A stretch of 64,000 bases of DNA, from NCBI GenBank assembly GCA_037783415.1, contig JAZGTN010000095.1, forward strand, positions 868,001 through 932,000, written 5' to 3'. How positions within the stretch are numbered: the stretch's first letter is position 1; every line of letters starts with the position of its first letter. Source of the stretch: Leptasterias polaris. Lineage: Eukaryota > Echinodermata > Asteroidea > Forcipulatida > Asteriidae. Under the pieces are notes generated by a model, which saw only the letters and a program-made list of their open reading frames with translations, searched no databases and was not told where the DNA came from. A program made the translations under genes and the position numbers. This document shows positions 1 to 15,900 of this stretch, in pieces.

Positions 1-340
1 TGTTTAGTTATTTGTTGCACTACAGATTATAAACCTATATGGATTACTTCGCTGGGAATGGATTCCTGTCGATGTCCCAAATCTTTGGTTGAGTGATGAC
101 ACAGCGGGGTGTGCTATGGATAAGCGAGGATACAATAGCTTCCTTTTTGAATGAGCATTGTAATAAGTCCTTCACCATTGATACTTAGTTCTCACATGTC
201 AAAATGTCCGCCAATCAGGTCAAGGAAAGGCTTTTATAGAACTATAAAAAAAATACGCGTCATTTCTCATCCTGCTTAAACAAAAGCATTTTAAACAAAA
301 GCATTTTAAACAAAAGCATTTTGGAAAATTATATTTAAGC

Positions 341-569
341 ACACTGCAAAAACGGGGGTGTTAACATTGACACTATGTGTGTTGTCACATTATAGATACC
401 GAAGAGAGAATAAAAATTAACATTAAAAGGACGTTAAAATAACTAAAATGTCATTGTTTTTGCAGATTTTAGTGTCGTTTTAACACCCTGTGGTGTAAAT
501 TATTCATTTTTTGTATCTATATGTGACGACACCCATAGTGTCAATTTAACACCCCGGTTTTTGCAGTGT
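341..569. mobile_element. MITE, CACTGCAAAAAC family, copy 1
   Basis: About 229 bp with terminal inverted repeats CACTGCAAAAACGGGGGTG and CACCCCGGTTTTTGCAGTG. The inside is itself palindromic, with repeated ACACC(A/C)(A/T)(A/G)GTGT motifs. It lies about 350 bp upstream of the amylase start, and a diverged half-copy may follow at 600-665. No coding capacity. Confidence 0.8.
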
Positions 570-921
570 ATGCTTAACTTTATCAAAACGTAAACGTATT
601 TAAACACCCTATGGTGTGAAAAAAAAAATCTTTTTGGGTACCTATTATGTTACAACACCCTTTGTTAATAATTATAAACTTTCAAGTTGCTTACGTCCGT
701 CATCTAGTTATCTCGTTCGATTCGACGTATTTCTAAAGCTCTGTTCATTATTTTGTGACACAAATGGGTAAATTGGGATAAATCTCCAGCACAGTCATCA
801 TTTGATTAATTACATGAGCAATGTTTTTCTTTTTACATTTCAGAACGTTTGATTTAGAACGTTTTTACCGCGACTTCGATGTGTTATTCTTAGTCTTCGT
901 TGTAAAAACATACCGTTTCAG

Positions 922-6180
<5,259 letters not shown>

Positions 6181-7327
6181 TGCCGACACAAGTGCCTGCG
6201 CCATTCCGATTCACCACAACATCGGAGGAACCAATAGCAAGTTCAATGCTTGGAAGACTGGAGACGATTTCCTAGATTGGTACGGTGCAGAAAGTGATCA
6301 AAAAATCTACCAGGGGAAGACAGCTGCCGGGACTCCACTTGTCTGGACGACGAACAACCACAAATTTGGAGAAAACGTTGACGACAACGGCTACGGTTAC
6401 ACTCCGCTGAACCAATGGGGCGACCATTACTGGATGGTGGACGTGGATATGGACTGCGACAAGACTGAGGGAGGGTGGTTTGAGCTGAAAGCGTACCTAA
6501 GGAATGGAGACGGATGGGAGAGTGACATCATGCAGGAGTCTTGTTCCGGGTCCGCTGGAGGTAGCAAGCCTTACTCCAGCAACAACCACTTCGATAGATG
6601 CGGCCACCTTAATGTCTTCGAGTTTGGTTCCAATTCATGCGCAATTGACTCTTTGCGATTTATTAACTTTTCTTATAAACTTGACTCTTTTTTCAACGTG
6701 TTGATGTTATACACCAAATTTATAAAGCTGATGTTAATCTTGGTGAAAATTTACTATAAATTAATTTCATTCATATCAATTAAAAGGCGCTGGTCTATTT
6801 ATTGGTGATCCACTTTTGGCAGTTTAAAGTCCATAAATACAATTTTTAGTTAAGTATTTATTGTGTAATATATAGGCTTACCTAGAATGAATACTATGTT
6901 TTAAATTATATTCAAATACAGTGTTTTGTAATGACCGATAAAACACCAGTCAAAATGCTTTTGCTTCTTGTTTCTCCACTTATTTAAAAATAAGACTTGT
7001 TTTAATCCCAATTTAGAAGTAAGGATTTATGACAACTATTGTTCTTTACCATTTGAACCTCAAAGTTAATCGACAGAACGATGATTTTCTGAAACAAAAT
7101 TTCAAATATTGAAATACTCGGATAAAGCTTTGAGACTATGTTTAGCATATCTTTAGAGGAGGGACTTTGTACTGACGTCATCAATTTGTGAGCAGTAGAT
7201 AATCTGTGCCAATCAATATTGCATATGTTTCATTGTCAGAAACCAAGTTATACAGCATTGATTAATAAGATGTTATCCTGAAAAACATTGACCAATATTG
7301 TAGGCCTTTGAGAATGTCACACTTGAA

Positions 7328-7558
7328 CACTGCAAAAACTGCAGTGTTAAAATTGACACCGTGGGTGTTGTGAATTATAACAACAAGAATCAAATATTTT
7401 AACCATTATATGGTGGTAAAATAACACAAATTTCTGCCAACACAATTGCTTTGGTGTAATTTTTACACCCTGTGGTGTTAAATTCGATCCTCTCTTTGGT
7501 ATCTTTAATAGTGACAACGCCAATGGTGCCATTTTTACCACCCCAGTTTTTGCAGTGT
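7328..7558. mobile_element. MITE, CACTGCAAAAAC family, copy 3
   Basis: 231 bp with ends ACACTGCAAAAACTGCAGTG and CCCAGTTTTTGCAGTGT; the dinucleotide GA lies on both sides. Third copy of the family around this amylase gene. Confidence 0.8.
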
Positions 7559-7934
7559 GATGATTAACGAATATTATTAAAAATCGATTATGAAAATAAC
7601 GAATAAGAAAACAATAACGAGGGGCAACTTAAAGCAAGATGTGACTTCATTTTGCAGTCTAGACCAAAATTCATAAAGCTCTCAGCAGAAAATATTGCTA
7701 GCTAAAAGTTGTGCCCTATCACTGTCAGCCATAACGATGTTGTTGGCTACTGTAGAATTGTTCTCTTGCTAAGCTAATTTTTGTTCAGAAAATTACCCAA
7801 CATAAATGGCACTAAATATTATAAGCAGAAATTACCGGAAACCAATCACGATCAACGCTAGAATGTACAAGTCTTGCGCATAGTTGACTATTGCATCAAA
7901 ATGGACACCCGTTAGAATGAGCGAGCCTGTTTTC

Positions 7935-8312
7935 TTTAAAGGCACTGAACACGTTTTGTAATTGTCAAAGACCAGTATTCTCACTTGGTGTATCCCAACA
8001 TATGCATAAAATAACAAGCCTGTGAAAATTTGGGCTCAATTGGTCATTGAAGTTGCAAGAAAATGATAACAGAAAAAACACCCTTGTTGTACAAATTAGT
8101 GTGCTTTCAGATAGGAATAAAAGGCTTCTGGCCAGAAGTCTTTTATTATTTTAGTGAGAATTTACCTCTTTCTCAAAAACTACGTTACTTCAGAGGGAGT
8201 CGGTTCTCACAATGCTTTATACTTTCAACAGCTCTCTGTTGCTCGTTACCAAGTACGTTTTTATGCTAATACATATTTTGAGTAATTACCAAACGTGTAC
8301 AGTGCCTTTAAA
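7935..8312. mobile_element. MITE with TTTAAAGGCACTG ends
   Basis: 378 bp. Terminal inverted repeats TTTAAAGGCACTGAACACGT and its counterpart at 8293-8312. The left half resembles the 330-bp repeat found at 15680, 22177, 40520 and 59948; the right half differs. Confidence 0.65.
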
Positions 8313-9420
8313 CTTTACAAAAGTAAATACACGTTGGAGAAGCAAGGCTCTCGATAAAACTACGTAACTAGAGCTCTGTGATCTCAGCGTAGCGAGCAGC
8401 CCTTTAAAATAACAATCCTAAAAGTGTGTTGACACGCATGTCACTGATATCATCTTAAACAATGATATTAGTCTTTATAAAGATACGTTCAGTATTTATT
8501 GTAGATATCAGAAATATCAACTGGCAGGTATTGAAACATTTTATAGCTGATTTTAAGCCTTGAACAGTATTAATACACCAGTTAGTTGCACGTCCTTTTA
8601 TATACATTAGCCTGGTCACTTGTCACCTGATGGCTAATATGTTTATGTTGTTGTTGTTGTTACTGCTCCTGCTGCTGATTCTGCTGCTGCTGCTGCTATT
8701 TTGGTTGGGTTTTTTTTTGTGGGGTAATGTTCGAAGGGCGGGATAGAGAATCACTGTACTTAAAAGTAAAGCGTTGGGCGTGAGACTAAAGGCCAGACGC
8801 TCCGTGTATAATTAATGCTTCTTGGATGTGGACGCTTTCGTACAAGAAGGCAATAATTATATTCATATAATAAGATTTGGTGAAGGTGCTGCGTGTTCCT
8901 TCTGAAATGCATTGTGTTCGATAAGCACGGTACGACCGTGGGCTGTGTCTGTGATGAAAGGATGGCCAATGGTGGCCTTTTTACCACACTATTCAGGAAC
9001 AGCACTGCTGATGAAAGGATCATTCTCCCCCATTGTATCAGCTCTTTCTGCAGTCTGCTCGATTTCCTTTTTGTGTTTTCTTTGTGTTCCTTTAAACGCA
9101 AAATGTAAGAACCTGCTTACAATGGCCTCAGGCTGTTATGTGCTTGGCAATCCATCTTGTCGTGCACACACTACACGACGCAGCAAGGAGAAATTAAACG
9201 ACGTTGACAGGCAGGATGTGAACCCGAAACAGCAATGTGGATAGCAGCTATGGATGAACGTGTTGTGAACAAGGTAACAACAAACTTAATTTTTATAGTG
9301 GCGTATAGGTGGCAGGGTTGGAGGGGATCGCTTGGCCAGGTGTTTAACGCCCCTATGCCTGTCGACACAATTGTATTCTCGCACACCTTGTTTTTGTGAG
9401 AGCTATGTGTCCTAAGAAAA
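8313..9420. other. Intergenic, no supported gene
   Basis: Between the amylases. Overlapping short frames near 8760-9390 on both strands show no family motifs. The trinucleotide run at 8640 is the only structure seen. Confidence 0.5.
8640..8702. repeat. Trinucleotide (TGT/TGC)n low-complexity run
   Basis: TTGTTGTTGTTGTTACTGC followed by CTGCTGCTGCTGCTG. Imperfect microsatellite; not inside a recognised gene. Confidence 0.8.
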
Positions 9421-9561
9421 TCTGTCCCCCGGAGGTTCTGTCCCCCATACAGGAAAATAACATGGGCTGAGGAAGTTTGATTAAAAAGAGGGTGCTATCA
9501 GAAGACGTTTGTACACAGTTCGCTGTATGGGGGAGGTGGAGCAGAATCTCCGGGTGGACAG
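9421..9561. repeat. Inverted repeat, MITE-like
   Basis: TCTGTCCCCCGGAGGTTCTG at the left and CAGAATCTCCGGGTGGACAGA-like sequence at the right are reverse complements with few changes. No coding content. Confidence 0.55.
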
Positions 9562-9630
9562 AATCTCCTGCCACACTGGAACTGCCCCTACCGACCCTCC
9601 TGACTCATGCTTCTAATCAGTCCCTCGTCT

Positions 9631-9771
9631 TAAGTCGTGCCCAAATTGATAGCTTGGACAGTGGCTATGGCTGGCACTATTCTTGGAACTAAATCCTATT
9701 CTACATAACGTTGTAGTTGCAGCCAACGGCCATAGCCGCAGTCAAAGTCGCTTAATTTGGGCACGGTCTTG
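9631..9771. repeat. Inverted repeat, MITE-like
   Basis: Arms TAAGTCGTGCCCAAATTGAT and GCTTAATTTGGGCACGGTCTT-like are complementary, with GTGGCTATGGCTGGC pairing with the CGGCCATAGCCGCA region. Small non-autonomous element. Confidence 0.55.
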
Positions 9772-10841
9772 GTTTAATAAGCAATCATTGACATAAGGAA
9801 TAGAGGGCGCCTTTAATGTATATTTTGGTGTGTTATGTTCAGCTTTCCTGATCTCTGTGGTGTCAGAAATCGGCCCAAAGTTTGTAGCGCTCTCTGTAGT
9901 TGAAATTGACCCAGTTCTGCTAAAAAAGCAAAGAGCGAATGTCTTGAAATCAAGACTAATCTCTTTGTGGCTTCCACCAAAGAAAAGTGCGCACTCTGTT
10001 GGTGAGTACCTTAGGGTTCACCCCACTAGATCAACTCCCATAGCTTGTAGTGGGAAATACTAAATATTCAAAAATACACAAAAAATACTTAAAACTGTTT
10101 ACAGAAAAGGGAAAATTATTAAATTACCCTTGAACTTTTTTTGTCTGCTCAATTTGATATGGGGAGTCCCAAGGCCCGTCGAGTTATTCCCCCTCCAAAT
10201 GCAAACACCCCTGCACCGGTGTAATTTTCCAAACGTCCGAGCATCAATCTTGAAAAATGTCCCTACATCTCTCGGCAAATAGGACAATTCATTTTACGGC
10301 CTTTGTCATCCAAAATACCTCAAGTTGGAAGTCAACAACTCCAGGTCACAATTGGGCAAATTTTTTACACGGTATCCCTTTTGTTGGGCTCTCAAATCTG
10401 TCTGAAAGGAAATATTTTGACGGCCTATGAGGACGACGATCTGTTTTCTCCCTATTTAGTGGGGTGCACCCCTAAAATGGGACCATGGCAGCTGGCTGAC
10501 TTTAGTGCCGAAAGGGCATGAGCCCAACCGGTGTTGTAGTCGAGGCCGACAAGTCCGAGACCAAGACCGAAACCTCCTCATCCGACAAAGGGCAGACCAA
10601 GGTATCTGACGGGGAGACCTACAACATTGAACCCCGCTCCCTCTTCCGTTCCTACAATGTAAAACGACTGAAAAATAACATGCATGACCAACTTAAAATA
10701 TGCTGGGGGCCCATGTTATTTATGTTATCTATAATGAAGATACTTATATTTATGGTCAACCATGGTTAGGGAGGACACAAACCTATTAGATTCTTGTATA
10801 CAAACGTCAACTACTCCCTTTTTGAAAACATTTAAGAAATG

Positions 10842-11748
10842 CAGTGTTGTATGACTCGAGTCCAGGACTCGGACTCGAGTCCGTCTCGAGTCACAATTTC
10901 GGTGACTCGGACTTGACTCGAGTCACGTCTGCAAAAGACTCGGACTCGGACTCGGACTCGACTATCATGACTCGGACTTGTCCCCGAGGACTCGTGACGC
11001 GAGTCACGTATTTTCACAAACAATACCTTTTTAAAATATTAAAAACAATTCCGATGATCCGATCGTCATTCCCGGAGTGCCCATGGAGTTAACGTCTAGC
11101 ACAATAAATAAGTACACTGTCGTATGGTGTTGCAAGTAATAGTGTTCGTGATTATTGTGTAGATGGCCGGCCATCTACGTACAGCGCGTGTATGTTCGAT
11201 TCGTACATGTATGTTCAATACGCATAATAACATGGGATGCACGACACCAGTATAATGCTGGTATTCTGTCAACGTTAACACCATAGCCACTGCTTGTGCT
11301 TGGTGCATATTACCAGGGAAATGGCATGTCTGGTACCTGTAAAACACAGCCTGCATATTGCACTGTGATGGCTGTGTGTAATTGTTTGCACCAGTTTCTA
11401 CACATGGTCGACACACACACACGACGTCAAGTTTGGTCACGTCACTAGTAAAAAGTAGTACAACATTTTTGTAATCATGGCATCTGCCGTTCCGCCCCGT
11501 ATTGTTTCTTTTGGTTATACCAACTTTAACAAAAACTTTAACAGAACTTTGTTTAAAATAAATGTGTTTTATTTTGTCATTTCCAATTCTTATTTTACGA
11601 CATTTGGTTTGCAATCAATATTTAAACAAGTGACTCGTGACTCGGACTCGGACTCGGACCAAGTGACTCGTGACTCGGACTCGGACTTGACCCAAGTGAC
11701 TTGAGACTCGGACTCGGACTCGACACAGGTGACTCGACTACAACACTG
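10842..11748. mobile_element. Non-autonomous hAT-type transposon with GACTCG arrays
   Basis: 907 bp, flanked by a perfect 8-bp duplication AAGAAATG (10834-10841 and 11749-11756). Ends are CAGTGTTGTA and TACAACACTG. Subterminal arrays of GACTCGGACTCG-type hexamers occupy about 150 bp at the left and 110 bp at the right. TIR style and 8-bp duplication fit the hAT superfamily. No transposase is encoded; the 172-codon minus-strand frame inside lacks recognisable domains. Confidence 0.85.
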
Positions 11749-11756
11749 AAGAAATG

Positions 11757-12963
11757 TATCCCCATTTATTCCGATCTACACGGCCTTTAAAGGTATCATA
11801 ATAACAATTCGCAACAAAAATAAGTAAACTAATTGCCACCAAACCCGACTATAACTTTACCTTCTGGAAGATGCGTGCGGTAGTAAGGTTTTTCGTATCA
11901 CTAATAAACTACTCTAAATAAGCTCAATTCACAATTTTATTTTCAGAATTAGTTTGTTACCCTTCAACGAAAATGTTCTCAACGATTAAACCCTCAACCA
12001 CATCTTAAAATAATACTAGTACATAATTACCTCGGAGTGTTTATGCACTCTGATCGGTTGAAAATTAGGTGGTCTCGGGCAAAAGAATAACGCAAGACGG
12101 CCTTTCCGGGGCACTAAAGCCTATAACGACCATAGTTGGTGGCTGGCTGCTGTTAACAGACCTCGCCTTCGGCCTTCACACTATTATTCCCTAATAATAC
12201 TTAAAACAATTAAAACAGAGTTTTTAAAAAACAATACAAAATAATAATAATTCCCCAGCAATTAAACTTAAAAACAAATTAAAACCACTTGATTACATTA
12301 TTTCAACTTTAACATTTGTTTCCTTAAAACCCCACATAATAACCAACATTTGTTTCCTTAAAACCCCACATAATAAACAATACCATTCCCAAGCCACATC
12401 AACATTTTGTATAATGCAAGATGTAAAAATGAAAAGAAAATCATGAAAACTAAGTGACGGGGAAACTCAAAAATCTCCTTTCTCACAAAAACGTCGTCCC
12501 ACATAGTATTTAGATATTCCAGTGATTTTATTTCTACAAAAATCTTTGCAGAGTAGCAAGTTACTTTACGTCTAGGGCGGACCCTTTGTAAATACACTAG
12601 CATAATAGTAAGGACGTGTCCTCAATAGACAGTATGCGCATGCTGCCGTAATTAGAGTAGCGCGTCTTCACGTAGAGGTCCAATATTTTACAGTCAAGAA
12701 GATTCCATTCATCCTAACCAGTTAAATTATAAAAGGTTACAACTAAAAACCCATTGAATCTTAGGATATGATTCGGACGAGGGCTCGCAGGTTCATTGAT
12801 TGCCCTAAATGCGTTTGGATTCACAAATATCAGGTACGACTGACACAAAGGGTTCGTCGGGACAAAAAAACTCATAAGACAATAATTGCTGCCAGGAACG
12901 GTACATTACCCATAATTAAAATTTTACTGATAATTACCAGACAATATGTTGAACCTTCAATAC
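11757..12963. other. Intergenic downstream of the amylase-like gene
   Basis: AT-rich, no gene. A direct duplication of ACATTTGTTTCCTTAAAACC lies at about 12311 and 12344. Confidence 0.5.
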
Positions 12964-15900
12964 CTAATTGAGCGTGTCGATGATGCATTCGTTTTGATCA
13001 AACTTGAAGACATTAACAAATCCACACCTAGCGAAGTGGTTGCTTGAAGAGTGAGGCCGGGTTCCCCCAGCGGATCCCGCACAGTTCTCGTCTTGGGACA
13101 AGTCGTTCTCCCATCCTGAGCTTCCGGCGTTCGTCAAGAACCCCTTCATCTCAAACCAGCCTTCCTCTGTCTTAGAACAGTCAACCTCCAGGTCCACCAT
13201 CCAGTAGCTGTCTCCCCACTGATTGAGCGGTGTGTACCCGTAACCATCCACAGCAACGTTCATCCCTTTGCTTGGGTTATTTGTCGTCCAGATCATTGGC
13301 GTCCCTCCTGCCTGAACATCATCGTAGGTGCCCTGCCCTTCTTCAGCTCCGTACCAATCCAGATGATTGTCACCGTTCTGCCATGCGGTGAATTGTGGGT
13401 TCGCTGTGTGCGCGTGATGGCCAATGGGGATGGCACAGGCGCTCGTGTATGCGTTTACCGTGCAACCGGACCTTAGGTCGTGGCTAATCCCCCCGCGAAG
13501 GAACATGAACTGACCAAATACTGTGTCTTTGTGAATGAAGATCGACGTCCGGTTCATAGGAGTTGGTGGGGCAGTGTTGGTGACCACAACTACTGTTGGC
13601 CTGATGGTGGGTGTTTTGGTTACCACTTCAGGGAGGTCACCTGACTCTTTCTCTTTTGCCACTTTGGTTGTAGTAGGAACTTGAGTTGGTTTTATGGTGG
13701 GTGTTTTGGTTACCACTTCAGGGAGGTCACCTGACTCTTTCTCTTTTGCCACTTTGGTTGTAGTAGGAACTTGAGTTGGTTTCATCGTTGGTTTTACTGT
13801 TATTTGACCTGAAGTACTAGGTGTTTTTGTTGTTGTACTTGTTGGGGTCGTTGTTGTTGTGGTGGTACTTACAGGCTCTAATTCTCTGTTGACGTCCTTG
13901 ACCAAGGCATTCGTATGAATTGCAATCACTTGAGTGTGCGAGTTGTCGAGCTCGAAGAGAGCGTAGCCCGACCCATCCACTGTTATGGTAGGAGCAGAAC
14001 AAGTGCATAATTGGGGGTCAAATTCGCCGTTATAAACATCGCAGTATTCCCCTTCCGGCAGTCCGGTGGGCAGTTTCTGAGAAAGGGGATTCTCTTCGTT
14101 GTTGAAGGCGATAAACGCCTTGTTACCTCGACCGAAAGCAATCTGTTGGTTCCCATTGCTCCAAAAGTTTGCCAGAGGTTGCCCCGCTGATGCGTTTTGG
14201 AACCCAACTAGATTCCTTATACACATCCAACGGTGCTCACAAACCCATCCGCCCCCACACGGCCCGTCTGTCTCGATGCCTGGCGGTAGCGTGTTCCCAT
14301 CTCCGTCTGTTGGGGGGCCGTCGTTTTTATCTGTAAATTCGTAGCTACTCATTACCCTCGTGAGACCGTACGGGTAGGCCAACATGAACGCATTTGCTAT
14401 CGTGCTAAGACCAGGCTCCCTGAAATTGATGGATTCATTAGAGGAATATGAGCGGTACCGTTGAAGAGAAGGGGCGTCCACGAACACGAATGCACTTGCA
14501 CTTGGCATAAGATTAAAGTCACCTTCTAAGTTTTCTAAGCTAGCCATGGTCTTCCCATTTCCTCTGACGGAATCCGAGACAGCTCGACCGTACGCGAACT
14601 CCGTCACTCTACCGGTGTCGAAGTATTCAGACGGCTTGATGGGGAACCCCTCTGCTGCCCTCACTCTTTGAGAAATAAACGGCCTGGCTCCAGACTGGAA
14701 GTATTCTTGATTCAGATCATTCAGAGAGTTGAAGATAACTTTCAGGTCGTCTGGCCAGATGTTCTCGGCCCGGGCCACGAAGAACCCCGCCACGCCAATA
14801 TCGATCAACTTGTTCAGATAATTCTCGATGGAGATTCTAACGTGAGGAACGGACATGTCCAGATCGGGAAAGCCGTATAGATTGCAATTGCGGACCTCGA
14901 GCACATTACCAAAGTCTACAATATCACCACTGATGCTTGGACAGTTGTAGTTGTGACTGTTGAAGTCGTCTGCTGCGTAAGGTACTGCAGGGTAGCTGAT
15001 AAAAAATGTTGACATGTCGTAAGCACTTCCAGCAGAACCTTTGCCAATCTTGGTATCATCTGCAAGAAATAAACAGCATAGTCAAGATTACATATCAAGG
15101 CTGCGGGGCGTTCATTTCCCCCCTCCCCCTTGTTTATCACGAGGGCGCTCTTCAAGTAGCTGCCTCGATTTTTATTTTGTTCCGGTGTAATTTTCTTGTT
15201 TTGTCTACATTTTAAATATCAACAGTACTGCTTCCTTTAAGCTTCTGCATTGTTTTACCGTTTTGTGTGGTTTTTAACACTTTTTTAAATTTATATTTTA
15301 CATCGATGTGTGTGCATTGTCACAATTTAGCCTTTGGCTACATTTAACCAGAGTTAAATAATAAAATTAAACAAAAATGCACTCAATAACCCTTTTTACC
15401 ATTAGATGCCATGTGGTTGATGACGACATCCGCGTAGACTCTCACGCCGACCGCGTTGCATCTTTTCACCATGTCCCGCAGCTCATCAACGCTCCCTGAG
15501 GTGCTCTCTAGCTTGTAACTCACGGGTAGATATCGCTCGTACCACGTTCTCTTTCCTTCGATTATGTCGATTGCGTGTTCATTCGCTGGCATGATCTGTA
15601 CACCCCCAAACCCTTTGGGACCGAGGTAGCTGCGAGTATGATGAAAAAAATGTTAAATATGTTTTTACATGTTCATTAATAAAGGGCGTGTATAACATTG
15701 GTAAGAGTAAAACTATAAAATAATGTTCACAGATTTGCACATAACTTACATGATATAAAGTTGGTCATGGTGAGAAACTTCTCTTGAAATATTTGTGTTT
15801 GAAATGCAATGGTTTTTAAGAAATGAGTAAAACAGTTAGTTTCGATCTTGCAAGTCCAAAACTCAATTTTTGAAAACATTTAAAGGATTTTTTACTTTTT

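Noticed and set aside
10526..10640. Second hAT fragment (CGGTGTTGTAGTCGAGG) before the main element
   Set aside because: Resembles the hAT ends but has no partner end or target duplication, so it is too weak to annotate.
11096..11614. 172-codon minus-strand frame inside the hAT-type element
   Set aside because: No BED finger, RNase H-like core or dimerisation motif of hAT transposases; composition looks random.
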